DNA of 64,000 nucleotides, taken from contig CAYUJU010000009.1 of NCBI GenBank assembly GCA_964445115.1, forward strand, positions 7,463 to 71,462, in the 5' to 3' direction. The position numbers and the translations under genes are program-made. Positions 16,605-25,729 of the stretch are shown here, piece after piece (position 1 is the first letter of the stretch; each line of letters opens with the position of its first letter). The notes under the pieces are model-generated. The model ran no database searches, had not been told where the DNA came from, and worked only from the letters and a program-made list of their open reading frames with translations. Origin of the DNA: CAIJXJ01 sp964445115. GTDB lineage: Bacteria > Pseudomonadota > Gammaproteobacteria > Burkholderiales > Methylophilaceae.

Positions 16605-18623
16605 ATGGATCAAGCCTTGATGTTGGCGCTGGGGTGTGCGGTTCTGGCGCTGTTCTACGGGGGTGTCACCATTGCATGGGTGCTGGCGCAACCCACCGGC
16701 AACGAGCACATGCGTTCTATTGCGGCGGCAGTGCAAGAAGGCGCCTCCGCCTATCTCAATCGGCAATACACTACGATCGGCATCGTTGGCGCGATCCTGT
16801 TCGCCGCGATCTGGGCCGCACTCGGCAGTCTGACCGCGGTGGGATTCGCGATTGGTGCCGTCCTCTCGGCCGCAGCCGGCTACATCGGCATGAATATCTC
16901 GGTACGCTCCAACGTCAGGACGGCCGAAGCCGCCCACAACGGCGTCAATGCGGCGCTGCAAGTGGCGTTTCGTGGCGGCGCGATCACCGGCATGCTGGTG
17001 GTCGGGTTGGGCTTGCTGGGGGTGGCGGGCTATTACGCCTTCCTCCTGATGAGCACCCCGGAGGGGCAGGCAGTCAATTTGTCGCCGCTTGTCGGCCTGG
17101 CATTCGGCAGTTCGCTCATTTCAGTGTTCGCCCGTCTGGGCGGCGGTATCTTCACCAAGGGGGCTGACGTCGGTGCGGACCTAGTTGGTAAGGTCGAAGC
17201 AGGAATTCCCGAGGATGATCCGCGCAACCCGGCCGTGATCGCGGACAACGTGGGCGACAACGTGGGCGATTGCGCCGGCATGGCCGCTGACCTGTTCGAG
17301 ACCTATGCCGTGACGGTGATCGCAACCATGCTGCTGGGGCATCTGTTGATGCCTGCAGTCGCCGGGGCGCTGACCTACCCGCTGGTGCTGGGCGGCGTGT
17401 CCATCGTCGCCTCCATCATCGGCACCTATTTCGTCAAGGTGAACGAGGGCGGGGGCAAGATCATGAACGCGCTGTATCGCGGCCTGATCGTGGCCGGCGT
17501 CATCTCGGCCGTCGCCTACTACCCGGTGACCGACTGGCTGATGAGCGGCCTCGAATACTCCACCATGAACCTCTATCTCTGCACGCTGGTGGGGCTGGCC
17601 GTGACGGCCGCGATGGTGGTGATCACCGAGTACTACACCGCGACGGAGTATGGCCCGGTGCGCCACGTGGCCAAGTCGTCCGACACCGGTCACGCCACCA
17701 ACATCATCGCCGGTCTGGGTGTCTCCATGAAGTCTACGGCGGCGCCGGTACTGGTGATCTGCCTGGGGATCCTCGGGGCGCACCATCTGGCCGGGTTGTA
17801 CGGCATCGCCGTGGCGGCGACGGCCATGCTGTCCATGGCGGGCATTATCGTCGCGCTGGACGCCTACGGGCCGATCACCGATAACGCCGGCGGCATCGCC
17901 GAGATGGCAAAACTGCCCAAGAAAATCCGTGATATCACCGATCCGCTGGATGCTGTGGGCAACACCACCAAGGCCGTGACCAAGGGGTATGCCATCGGCT
18001 CTGCCGGGCTGGCTGCGCTGGTGCTGTTTGCCGACTTCACCCATGCCCTGGGGGAGCGCGGGATCGACACGACCTTCGACTTGTCCAACCACATGGTGAT
18101 CGTGGGGTTGTTCATCGGCGGCATGATTCCCTACCTGTTCGGGGCGATGGCGATGGAGGCCGTCGGCCGTGCGGCCAGTTCGGTTGTGGTTGAGGTGCGC
18201 CGCCAGTTCAAGGAAATCCCGGGCATCATGGATCACACCGAGAAGCCGGACTACTCGCGTGCCGTGGACATGCTGACCAAGGCCGCCATCAAGGAAATGA
18301 TCGTGCCGTCGCTATTGCCAGTGCTGGTGCCTATTCTGGTCGGCAAGTTCCTCGGTGCCCAGGCGCTGGGTGGTCTGCTGATCGGCACTATCGTCACCGG
18401 CCTGTTCCTGGCGATCTCCATGACGGTGGGCGGCGGCGCATGGGATAACGCCAAGAAGCACATCGAGGACGGCCATCACGGCGGCAAGGGGTCCGAGGCC
18501 CATAAGGCTTCGGTTACCGGGGATACGGTGGGGGATCCTTACAAGGACACGGCGGGCCCGGCGATCAATCCGCTGATCAAGATCATCAACATCGTGGCCT
18601 TGATGATCGTCGCGATCATCTGA
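16605..18623 (+). CDS. hppA: Membrane-bound proton-pumping pyrophosphatase
   Basis: Integral membrane pump of 672 residues that couples PPi hydrolysis to ion translocation, with about 16 membrane helices. The catalytic segment DVGADLVGKVEAGIPEDD and DNVGDNVGDCAGMAADLFE are present. The GNTTKA segment carries lysine where potassium-dependent enzymes carry alanine, so this should be the potassium-independent, proton-pumping type. It lets the cell save energy from the PPi made by biosynthesis, useful for an autotroph. An AGGGAGGGG leader precedes ATG 16605. Confidence 0.96.
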   Translation: MDQALMLALGCAVLALFYGGVTIAWVLAQPTGNEHMRSIAAAVQEGASAYLNRQYTTIGIVGAILFAAIWAALGSLTAVGFAIGAVLSAAAGYIGMNISVRSNVRTAEAAHNGVNAALQVAFRGGAITGMLVVGLGLLGVAGYYAFLLMSTPEGQAVNLSPLVGLAFGSSLISVFARLGGGIFTKGADVGADLVGKVEAGIPEDDPRNPAVIADNVGDNVGDCAGMAADLFETYAVTVIATMLLGHLLMPAVAGALTYPLVLGGVSIVASIIGTYFVKVNEGGGKIMNALYRGLIVAGVISAVAYYPVTDWLMSGLEYSTMNLYLCTLVGLAVTAAMVVITEYYTATEYGPVRHVAKSSDTGHATNIIAGLGVSMKSTAAPVLVICLGILGAHHLAGLYGIAVAATAMLSMAGIIVALDAYGPITDNAGGIAEMAKLPKKIRDITDPLDAVGNTTKAVTKGYAIGSAGLAALVLFADFTHALGERGIDTTFDLSNHMVIVGLFIGGMIPYLFGAMAMEAVGRAASSVVVEVRRQFKEIPGIMDHTEKPDYSRAVDMLTKAAIKEMIVPSLLPVLVPILVGKFLGAQALGGLLIGTIVTGLFLAISMTVGGGAWDNAKKHIEDGHHGGKGSEAHKASVTGDTVGDPYKDTAGPAINPLIKIINIVALMIVAII

Positions 18624-18637
18624 TCCGCCACAACAAC

Positions 18638-18670
18638 AAAAAACCCGTAGGCTTGCGCTTGCGGGTTTTT
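18638..18670. terminator. Bidirectional terminator between hppA and the YqhA-like gene
   Basis: A-run, arms AAACCCG / CGGGTTT, then T-run, between two convergent genes. Confidence 0.8.
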
Positions 18671-18697
18671 GTTTCGCCGATGCGAGGGTCGCCGGTA

Positions 18698-19231
18698 TCA
18701 GTGGTCCGCCTGGTGCGCCACCGGGTGGGACATCAAGCGGTCGATGGCGGCGATGCCGACCGCCGACAGGACGAACGACATGTGGATCACGACCTGCCAC
18801 AACAGGGTTTTCTCGTCCAGATTGGGCGCGTTGATGAAGGTCTTCAGCAGGTGGATGGAAGAAATCCCGATGATGGCGGTCGCCAGTTTGACCTTCAGTA
18901 CGTTGGCGTTGACGTGCGACAGCCAGTCCGGTTCGTCCGGATGGCCTTCCAGGCCCAGTCGCGACACAAAAGTTTCGTAACCCCCGACGATGACCATGAT
19001 CAGCAGGTTGGAGATCATGACCACGTCGATCAGCCCCAGCACAACCAGCATGATTTTTTCTTCCGTCAGGTGCGGGGTGTCGTGCACCAGGTGTGCGAGT
19101 TCCACCCAGAACAGATAGACATAAACGGCTTGCGCCACAATCAGCCCAAGATACAGGGGCATTTGCAGCCAGCGGCTGCCGAACAGGATGGCGGAAAGCG
19201 GCTTGAGTTTGTTTTGGTGATTGGATTCCAT
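18698..19231 (-). CDS. YqhA/UPF0114 family membrane protein
   Basis: A 177-residue inner membrane protein with four predicted helices, matching UPF0114/TIGR00645 in length and in the internal pattern LVVLGLIDVVMISNLLIMV and GGYETFVSRL. Function of the family is not established. It is convergent with hppA and appears to be transcribed alone from an upstream region near 19250. Confidence 0.88.
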   Translation of the reverse strand: MESNHQNKLKPLSAILFGSRWLQMPLYLGLIVAQAVYVYLFWVELAHLVHDTPHLTEEKIMLVVLGLIDVVMISNLLIMVIVGGYETFVSRLGLEGHPDEPDWLSHVNANVLKVKLATAIIGISSIHLLKTFINAPNLDEKTLLWQVVIHMSFVLSAVGIAAIDRLMSHPVAHQADH

Positions 19232-19312
19232 GATTTCCTCGGAGGTGAGTGCGTCTGTGCCCGGATTATACCTTTGTCGTTTCGCAGCACACTCGGTAAT
19301 GGTGCGGGCGGA

Positions 19313-19729
19313 TCAGGTTTTCTGGGCGAGCCTTTCCAGTGCGTCCCGCAGCGCTGAAGGTGGGAGGTCGTGGGCAAGCGCCTTCAGGCGCTCGGAGGCT
19401 GCCTGGCTGAGGTGGCGACGGGGTTTCTCGGGCCGTCTTGCGGTAGATTGGACTTGCACTTCGATACGAATTGAAGTAACTTCTACCCCTTTGATTTTCA
19501 AGTTTTTTAGCAGTGTCGGTGCGAGCATTTTCAGCTTGGCCGCCACGGCACCGTTGTCAGCAAACACGGTCACGCGACGTTGCGTAACGCCGCCCACCCG
19601 TGTGTAGGGTTTCAGCGCCTCCGGCACGATTTGCTCCCAGAGGTGTTGCAGTCGGGTCAGGTGGTTCGCCTGGCTGGCGAGGGCCTGAAGCCCGGCGTTT
19701 TCCTTGAGAAACGCATTGAGTCTCCGCAT
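19313..19729 (-). CDS. dciA: DUF721/DciA-like protein
   Basis: Small basic protein of 138 residues with the DUF721 core (LQHLWEQIVPEALKPYTRV, then RRVTVFADNGAVAAKLKMLAPTLL). DUF721 proteins include DciA, the loader of the replicative helicase DnaB in bacteria lacking DnaC. I chose the start MRRLNAFLK at 19729 because the longer frame is unrelated in character. It is divergent from an M23 peptidase upstream of secA, the usual context of DUF721 genes in betaproteobacteria. Symbol is by family and context. Confidence 0.75.
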   Translation of the reverse strand: MRRLNAFLKENAGLQALASQANHLTRLQHLWEQIVPEALKPYTRVGGVTQRRVTVFADNGAVAAKLKMLAPTLLKNLKIKGVEVTSIRIEVQVQSTARRPEKPRRHLSQAASERLKALAHDLPPSALRDALERLAQKT

Positions 19730-19759
19730 GCGGAAGCCTCCAAGAATAAGGGGAAGTGC

Positions 19760-20647
19760 GTGAATATCATTTTCGTATCGAACAACATGGCCAAGGCCAG
19801 AACGCTCTCGCTGTGGCAGGGCGTGCTGCTGGTCGTCGCCTTGTTGCTCGTTTCGTCCATGCTGACCGCGGCCCTCATTCTGCCACAGGCGGACGGCACG
19901 GACCAAGGCGTGAACAAACTGCTGCCGATGCGGATGATCCAGGCTATGCGCAGCAATCACCAGCAGCATCTCGATGCTCTGGCGCTACAGGTCGGGCAAC
20001 TGCAGGCGCGCATCATGCGGCTGGACGCCCTGAGCCAACGATTGGCTGAGTTGGCAGGCGTCAAGGACAAGGAGATCACGGCGACACAGGTCCCGGGCCA
20101 GGGCGGTCCGATGGTGCAGGAGCGTAGCCTGGATGCCGAAGAACTCCAGCAGCAGATCGCCGAACTGAGCGCGCAGCTGGAACAGCGGAACGACCGGCTG
20201 GGCGTACTCGAAGCCATGCTGCTGCAGCAAAACCTGAAGAAGAACACCATCCCTTCCAGTGCGCCGGTCAACGTGGGCTACAACTCTTCCAGTTTCGGCT
20301 GGCGGGTAGATCCGTTCACCGGACATATGGCGATGCATGAAGGCCTGGATTTCATGGCAGAGGCTGGTACCCCGATTTATGCAGCGGCGGACGGCATCGT
20401 GGCGCAGGCGGAAAGCACCCCGGATTATGGTAATATCGTTAAGGTTGATCACGGCTCCGGCCTCGAAACCCGTTACGCCCACGCGCTGCGGTTGTTGGTG
20501 AGGGCGGGTGAGCGGGTGCAGAAGGGCCAGTTGATTGCCGAGGTCGGCAGTACGGGCCGCTCGACCGGAGCACATTTACATTTTGAAGTCAGATTGAACG
20601 GTGTGCCGCTGGATCCGCGCAAATACCTGCAATCATCGAAAAGCTAG
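19760..20647 (+). CDS. Membrane-anchored M23 family (LytM-type) peptidase
   Basis: Protein of 295 residues: a short cytoplasmic start, one membrane helix (around residues 18-40), a coiled-coil stretch rich in Gln/Leu (about 75-155), then a C-terminal M23/LytM domain. Zinc ligands are visible in HEGLDF and HLHFE. Such proteins cut peptidoglycan cross-links or activate amidases in the periplasm. Start GTG 19760 is supported by an AAGGGGA Shine-Dalgarno. Its place just before secA is a conserved betaproteobacterial feature. Confidence 0.9.
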   Translation: MNIIFVSNNMAKARTLSLWQGVLLVVALLLVSSMLTAALILPQADGTDQGVNKLLPMRMIQAMRSNHQQHLDALALQVGQLQARIMRLDALSQRLAELAGVKDKEITATQVPGQGGPMVQERSLDAEELQQQIAELSAQLEQRNDRLGVLEAMLLQQNLKKNTIPSSAPVNVGYNSSSFGWRVDPFTGHMAMHEGLDFMAEAGTPIYAAADGIVAQAESTPDYGNIVKVDHGSGLETRYAHALRLLVRAGERVQKGQLIAEVGSTGRSTGAHLHFEVRLNGVPLDPRKYLQSSKS

Positions 20648-20722
20648 TTTGAACTTACCACTGTCGTTGTCATCCTAATTCATTTCTCAGAAAGTCCCGC
20701 GCAAGCGGAGTGAACTTCCCCT

Positions 20723-23437
20723 ATGTTATCCACGGTATTCAAGAAACTCTTCGGCAGCCGCAACGAGCGCCTGATCAAACAATATTCGCAGACGGTGCGC
20801 GCCATCAACGCACTGGAGCCGGCCATGCAGGCGCTCACCGACGAGCAGTTGCGCGCCAAGACCGAGGAATTCAAGCAGCGCCACCAGCAGGGCGAGTCGC
20901 TCGACAAGCTGTTGCCGGAAGCGTTTGCCGTGGTCCGCGAGGGCGGTCGCCGCGCACTGGGCATGCGCCACTTCGACGTGCAACTGATCGGCGGCATGGT
21001 GCTGCATTATGGCAAGATTTCGGAAATGCGCACCGGTGAAGGCAAGACGCTGGTAGCAACCCTGCCGGTCTACCTCAACGCCATTTCCGGCAAGGGCGTG
21101 CACGTGGTGACGGTGAACGATTACCTCGCCAGCCGCGACGCGCACTGGATGGGGCGGCTGTACAACTTCCTCGGGCTGAGCTACGGGGTCAACCTGTCGC
21201 AGATGCCGCACGATGACAAGCAAAAGGCCTACGCATCCGACATTACCTACGGCACCAATAACGAATTCGGGTTTGACTACCTGCGCGACAACATGGTGTA
21301 CGCGCCGGAAGAGCGCGTACAGCGTGGTCTCAATTTCGCCGTGGTGGACGAGGTTGACTCCATCCTGATCGACGAGGCGCGCACACCACTGATCATCTCC
21401 GGTCAGGCCGAAGATAGCGTTCAGCTCTATACCGCCATCAACGAGATCGCCCTGAAGCTGGTGCGCCAGCAGGAGGAAGAGGCCGAGGGCGATTACTGGG
21501 TAGATGAAAAGTCCCAGCAGGTGCTGATGTCGGAAGCCGGTCACGAGCGCGCCGAAGCGCTGCTGATGGAAGCCGGCCTGCTGGCGGGGGCCAACCTGTA
21601 CGATGCTGCCAACATCAGCCTGGTGCACCATCTGAATGCCTCGCTGCGCGCGCAGTCCCTGTTCCACCGCGATCAGCACTATGTGGTCGAAAACGACGAA
21701 ATCGTCATCATTGACGAATTCAGCGGCCGCAAGATGCAGGGCCGTCGCTGGTCCGACGGCCTGCACCAGGCGGTCGAGGCCAAGGAAGGGGTGACCATCC
21801 AGAAGGAAAACCAGACGCTCGCGTCCATCACTTTCCAGAACTATTTCCGTATGTACGCCAAACTGGGCGGGATGACCGGGACAGCAGATACCGAAGCGTT
21901 CGAATTCAACCAGATTTACGGCTTGGAAACGGTCGTGATCCCGACCAACAATCCGATGGTCCGCCAGGACATGATGGACAAGGTCTACCGTACCTCCAAA
22001 GAAAAATATCAGGCGGTGATCGACGACATCAAGGATTGCCAGGCCCGGCAGCAGCCGGTACTGGTGGGGACGACGTCCATCGAAAACTCCGAGCTGATTT
22101 CGCGTCTGCTGGACGAGGCCAAACTGCCGCACCAGGTGCTGAACGCCAAGCAGCACGAGCGCGAAGCGCACATCGTGGCCCAGGCGGGCCGCCCCGGCAT
22201 GATCACCGTGGCGACCAACATGGCCGGTCGCGGCACGGACATCGTGCTGGGGGGCAACCCGGAAGCGGATATCCATGCGGTGGAAGCCGATGAAAGCTTG
22301 AGCGCGGAACAGAAGGCCGAACGTATTGCGGCGATCAAGGCGGATTGGCAGAAGGTGCACGATGATGTGCTGGCTGCCGGTGGCCTGCACATCATCGGCA
22401 CCGAGCGTCATGAATCCCGCCGTGTGGACAACCAGTTGCGCGGCCGTGCTGGCCGTCAGGGCGACAAGGGGTCCAGTCGCTTCTATCTGTCGCTGGAAGA
22501 CCAGTTGCTGCGTATTTTTGCGTCCGACCGCGTGTCTGCGATCATGGAACGCCTGAAGATGCCGGAAGGCGAGGCGATCGAGCATCCATGGGTGACGCGT
22601 GCGATCGAGAATGCCCAGCGCAAGGTGGAAGGCCGCAACTTCGACATCCGCAAGCAATTGCTGGAATACGACGATGTCGCCAACGACCAGCGCAAGGTGA
22701 TCTACCAGCAGCGCAACGAATTGCTGGAGGCGACCGATATCGCTGATACTATCGTCGCCATGCGCAACGATGTCATCGCCGAGATCATTGCCCTGCATAT
22801 TCCGCCGGAGAGCTTGGAGGAGCAGTGGGACGTGCCTGGGCTGGAAAAGGCGTTGCAGGCGGAGATCGGCTTGCAGTTGCCGATCCAGCAGTGGCTGGTG
22901 CAGGAAACCGACCTGCACGAAGAAACCTTGCGTGAGCGCGTCATTGCTGCGGCGGACGAGGCTTACGACGCCAAGGTGCAACTGGCCTCAGAAGGCATCA
23001 TGCGCCAGTTCGAGCGCTCCGTGATGCTGCAGAGCCTCGACACTCATTGGCGCGAGCATCTGGCTGCGTTGGATCATTTGCGGCAGGGCATCCATCTGCG
23101 GTCGTATGCCCAGAAAAACCCGAAGCAGGAATACAAGCGCGAAGCATTCGAACTGTTTGCCAATCTGCTGGATACCGTCAAGCGCGAAGTGACCCAGATC
23201 ACCATGATGATTCAGGTCAAGACCGAGGCGGATGTGGAAGCGGTCGAGCAGCCGGCGGAACTGGAGAACGTGCGTTACCAGCATGCGGATTACGACGAGG
23301 CGCTGGCCGAGGAAGGGGGGCAGGCCCCTGCTGCGGGCGAGACTTTTGAGCGCCCGGGCGTCAAGATCGGTCGTAACGATCCGTGCCCTTGCGGTTCCGG
23401 TAAGAAGTACAAGCAGTGCCACGGCAAGCTGGCCTGA
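20723..23437 (+). CDS. secA: Protein translocase ATPase SecA
   Basis: Motor of the general secretion pathway, 904 residues, driving unfolded preproteins through SecYEG. Walker A MRTGEGKT lies near residue 105, Walker B VVDEVDSILIDEART follows, and the second nucleotide domain carries TNMAGRGTDI and RGRAGRQGD. The C-terminal SEC-C zinc motif CPCGSGKKYKQCHG, which binds SecB and lipids, is intact. Full length for proteobacteria. Confidence 0.99.
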   Translation: MLSTVFKKLFGSRNERLIKQYSQTVRAINALEPAMQALTDEQLRAKTEEFKQRHQQGESLDKLLPEAFAVVREGGRRALGMRHFDVQLIGGMVLHYGKISEMRTGEGKTLVATLPVYLNAISGKGVHVVTVNDYLASRDAHWMGRLYNFLGLSYGVNLSQMPHDDKQKAYASDITYGTNNEFGFDYLRDNMVYAPEERVQRGLNFAVVDEVDSILIDEARTPLIISGQAEDSVQLYTAINEIALKLVRQQEEEAEGDYWVDEKSQQVLMSEAGHERAEALLMEAGLLAGANLYDAANISLVHHLNASLRAQSLFHRDQHYVVENDEIVIIDEFSGRKMQGRRWSDGLHQAVEAKEGVTIQKENQTLASITFQNYFRMYAKLGGMTGTADTEAFEFNQIYGLETVVIPTNNPMVRQDMMDKVYRTSKEKYQAVIDDIKDCQARQQPVLVGTTSIENSELISRLLDEAKLPHQVLNAKQHEREAHIVAQAGRPGMITVATNMAGRGTDIVLGGNPEADIHAVEADESLSAEQKAERIAAIKADWQKVHDDVLAAGGLHIIGTERHESRRVDNQLRGRAGRQGDKGSSRFYLSLEDQLLRIFASDRVSAIMERLKMPEGEAIEHPWVTRAIENAQRKVEGRNFDIRKQLLEYDDVANDQRKVIYQQRNELLEATDIADTIVAMRNDVIAEIIALHIPPESLEEQWDVPGLEKALQAEIGLQLPIQQWLVQETDLHEETLRERVIAAADEAYDAKVQLASEGIMRQFERSVMLQSLDTHWREHLAALDHLRQGIHLRSYAQKNPKQEYKREAFELFANLLDTVKREVTQITMMIQVKTEADVEAVEQPAELENVRYQHADYDEALAEEGGQAPAAGETFERPGVKIGRNDPCPCGSGKKYKQCHGKLA

Positions 23438-23470
23438 TCGACGGTTCGTGTTGTTAGGTCGAGTGGCGCA

Positions 23471-23653
23471 ATGATGAATGTATCTTCCCCTTGTATTGGG
23501 ATTTGCCGTATCAACGTCAAGTCCGGCCTGTGCGAGGGCTGCTACCGGACGGTCGAGGAAATTTCGGGCTGGGTCCGCATGCCTGAGGATGACCGCCGGC
23601 AGGTGATCCAGCTGGTCGAACAGCGTCAGTCGCAAGCCTCCCAATTCGACTAA
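23471..23653 (+). CDS. DUF1289 small cysteine-rich protein
   Basis: A 60-residue protein with the DUF1289 pattern SPCIGICRIN...GLCEGCYRTVEEI.GW, four conserved cysteines that could bind zinc or iron. Function unknown. It follows secA by 33 bases. A start at the second Met (23474) is equally possible. Confidence 0.85.
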   Translation: MMNVSSPCIGICRINVKSGLCEGCYRTVEEISGWVRMPEDDRRQVIQLVEQRQSQASQFD

Positions 23654-23728
23654 TTGGGTCAGTTTCCCCAACTCGGATCCCCGAGTGTCTCTTGTGCCCC
23701 GTGTCGTTGCGAGGATGCAAAATTCAAA

Positions 23729-23748
23729 ATGTCACAAAAATGTCACTC
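23729..23748 (+). promoter_or_regulatory. Candidate PHO box
   Basis: Two direct TGTCAC hexamers at 23730 and 23741, 11 bases apart and separated by an A-run, match the layout of PhoB-binding boxes. They lie 60-75 bases before the small gene at 23806. Single box, so tentative. Confidence 0.35.
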
Positions 23749-23805
23749 AAATTTCACGAGAAGCTGCCGTAATAGCAGCATCTCGTGAGTGATCAAAGGA
23801 AAGAA

Positions 23806-24021
23806 ATGTCTGAAACACATCCAGTGAATCTAGTTGATCAGGGCGGTAGCCCGGTGCTGACTGCTACGGTACGGCATGGTCGCGCCCACGCGCACCGGGA
23901 TGCCAAGAGCAAGAGTGTCAAGAACGAGCAGGTAAGCCGTGATGAGGCTTGGGAACGCCGCATGAAGCAGTTGAACCCGATCTGGACACCCTACCGCGAT
24001 AGCTTGGCCGACGTTAGCTGA
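23806..24021 (+). CDS. Small conserved-looking protein of unknown function
   Basis: A 71-residue basic, hydrophilic protein I do not recognise. It starts at ATG 23806 behind a strong AAGGAAAG Shine-Dalgarno; an in-frame GTG at 23785 is less likely. No membrane segment or signal peptide. The composition (many Arg, His and Lys; a tryptophan-containing C-terminal RRMKQLNPIWTPYRD) hints at nucleic acid or phosphate binding, but this is not proof. The candidate PHO box upstream suggests phosphate control. Confidence 0.6.
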   Translation: MSETHPVNLVDQGGSPVLTATVRHGRAHAHRDAKSKSVKNEQVSRDEAWERRMKQLNPIWTPYRDSLADVS

Positions 24022-24072
24022 CGCGGCATCCTCCCGACGGTGGGGACAGCCCCTGCGTCAGTGCGTTGTCTT

Positions 24073-25062
24073 TTATCTTCCCCAGCGTAACGCGGCTGTG
24101 TGCACCGGGGAGTCCCAGTGCTGCAGAATCTCTTTATCCAGCAGGCAGACTGTGATCGATGCGCCTGCCATTTCCAGCGATGTCGTGTAGTCCCCCACCA
24201 GTGAACGCTTGATCACCAGCCCACGCTGTTCCAGCAGTTTGGCTGCGGCGTTGTATAGCACGTAGAGTTCCATCAGCGGTGTGCCGGTAAAGCCGTTCAC
24301 CATCAGCAGCACTTCGCTACCTGCGGCTGGTTTCAGATCTTCCAGAATGGCGTGGACCAGATCGGCGACGATTTCGTCCGCCGAGCGCATGGCTTCGCGC
24401 CGCCGTCCCGGTTCGCCGTGGATGCCGACGCCCATTTCCAGTTCGTGCGTGGCGAGCTCGAACGTCGGTCGACCGGCCGCCGGTACGGTGCAACTGCTCA
24501 GGGCGACACCCATGGATGCGGTGCGGCGGTTGACCTTGTCACCAAGGGCCTTGCACGTCGCGAGATCCGCACCGGTCTCCGCCAGGCTGCCGACGCATTT
24601 CTCGACGATGACTGTCCCCGCCACGCCTCGACGGCCAGTGGTGTAGGTCGAATTTTCCACCGCGACATCGTCGCTGGTGATGACCGTGGCGTTGTCGAAT
24701 GGCAGCATTTCCGCCGCCATTTCGAAATTCATGATGTCGCCGGCATAGTTCTTGACGATGAACAGTACGCCCCTGCCGTTCTCGACCGCCTCGGCCGCGG
24801 CCAGCATCTGGTCCGGCGTGGGGGAAGTGAACACGTGGCCGGGGCAGGCCGCATCGAGCATGCCGTAGCCGATGAAGCCGGTGTGCAGGGGCTCGTGCCC
24901 GGAACCGCCGCCGGAAATCAGGGCGACCTTGTTCTGCGGTTTCTGCGCACGGGTCAGGTAGTTGGGATCCAGATGCAGGTTGACCAGGTCGCGGTGCGCC
25001 GTGGCGAACCCGGACAGGCTCTCGACCAGCAGGTCGTCGACGCGGTTGATGAATTTCTTCAT
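24073..25062 (-). CDS. dhaK: Dihydroxyacetone kinase subunit DhaK
   Basis: Substrate-binding subunit of dihydroxyacetone kinase, 329 residues. GGGSGHEPLHTGFIG and GMLDAACPGHVFTSPT are the substrate-site loops, and the histidine in GVGIHGEPGR is the residue that bonds covalently with dihydroxyacetone. It follows dhaL by 16 bases on the minus strand, an order reversed from the common dhaK-dhaL. No dhaM gene is in the window, so the phosphoryl donor arrangement cannot be told. Confidence 0.94.
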   Translation of the reverse strand: MKKFINRVDDLLVESLSGFATAHRDLVNLHLDPNYLTRAQKPQNKVALISGGGSGHEPLHTGFIGYGMLDAACPGHVFTSPTPDQMLAAAEAVENGRGVLFIVKNYAGDIMNFEMAAEMLPFDNATVITSDDVAVENSTYTTGRRGVAGTVIVEKCVGSLAETGADLATCKALGDKVNRRTASMGVALSSCTVPAAGRPTFELATHELEMGVGIHGEPGRRREAMRSADEIVADLVHAILEDLKPAAGSEVLLMVNGFTGTPLMELYVLYNAAAKLLEQRGLVIKRSLVGDYTTSLEMAGASITVCLLDKEILQHWDSPVHTAALRWGR

Positions 25063-25078
25063 TGGGATTTCCTTTCGC

Positions 25079-25711
25079 TCAGCCCCGGCGTGTCGCCAGG
25101 TCGCAGATGGTATGGATCACGAGCTGACTTGTTCTAGCGCCTGGGTCGATGTGACCGATGGCTCGTTCTCCCAAAAAGGCGGCTCGGCCTTTGGTCGCGA
25201 TCATGTCGCGGGTGGACAGCATGCCTTGTTCCGCTACGCCTTGCAGGGTGGCCAGAATTTTTCCTCGGTCTACGTTCTCGGTGGTCAGGTGGTTGAGCGT
25301 CTGCGATACCGGGATCAGCACGTCCAGCATCGTTTTTTCCCCGACATCAGCTTTGCCGCGTTGGCGGATAGCCTCTACCCCGGTGGAGAACGCGGTGGCG
25401 ATCTGGGGTAATTGGTCTGCACCGTGTTCTTTCACAGACTTGGCCATCGCGATGAAGAAGCTGCCGATCAGCGGCCCGGAAGCGCCGCCGATTGTGGACA
25501 GCAGTTTCATGCCGATTTTCTGCAGGGCGACATCCGCCGAGAGCGGCGCGAGTTCGCCCTGCATGTCCAGAATGGTGGCGCAGCCGCGCTTGATGTTGAT
25601 GAAATGGTCACCGTCGCCGATTTCGCGGTCCAGCGATTCAATATCGGCTTCATGGGCCAGAATGGCCTGGTTGACCGCTTGGGCGGCTTCGAGAATGAAT
25701 GCGGTATCCAT
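25079..25711 (-). CDS. dhaL: Dihydroxyacetone kinase subunit DhaL
   Basis: ADP/nucleotide-binding subunit, 210 residues, which phosphorylates the DhaK-bound substrate. The metal-binding loop is seen as REIGDGDHFINIKRG, followed by GGASGPLIGSFF. Length is that of the separate-subunit kinases, not the fused ATP-dependent enzyme. First gene of a dhaL-dhaK pair; 18 bases after the GAF-ATPase gene on the same strand, so all three could be in one transcript. Confidence 0.93.
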   Translation of the reverse strand: MDTAFILEAAQAVNQAILAHEADIESLDREIGDGDHFINIKRGCATILDMQGELAPLSADVALQKIGMKLLSTIGGASGPLIGSFFIAMAKSVKEHGADQLPQIATAFSTGVEAIRQRGKADVGEKTMLDVLIPVSQTLNHLTTENVDRGKILATLQGVAEQGMLSTRDMIATKGRAAFLGERAIGHIDPGARTSQLVIHTICDLATRRG

Positions 25712-25729
25712 GATTTCCTGCGTGGTTGA

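Noticed and set aside
20726..22981. 751-residue open frame opposite secA
   Set aside because: Shadow of secA codon usage; composition rich in His, Gln and Val as expected from antisense translation.
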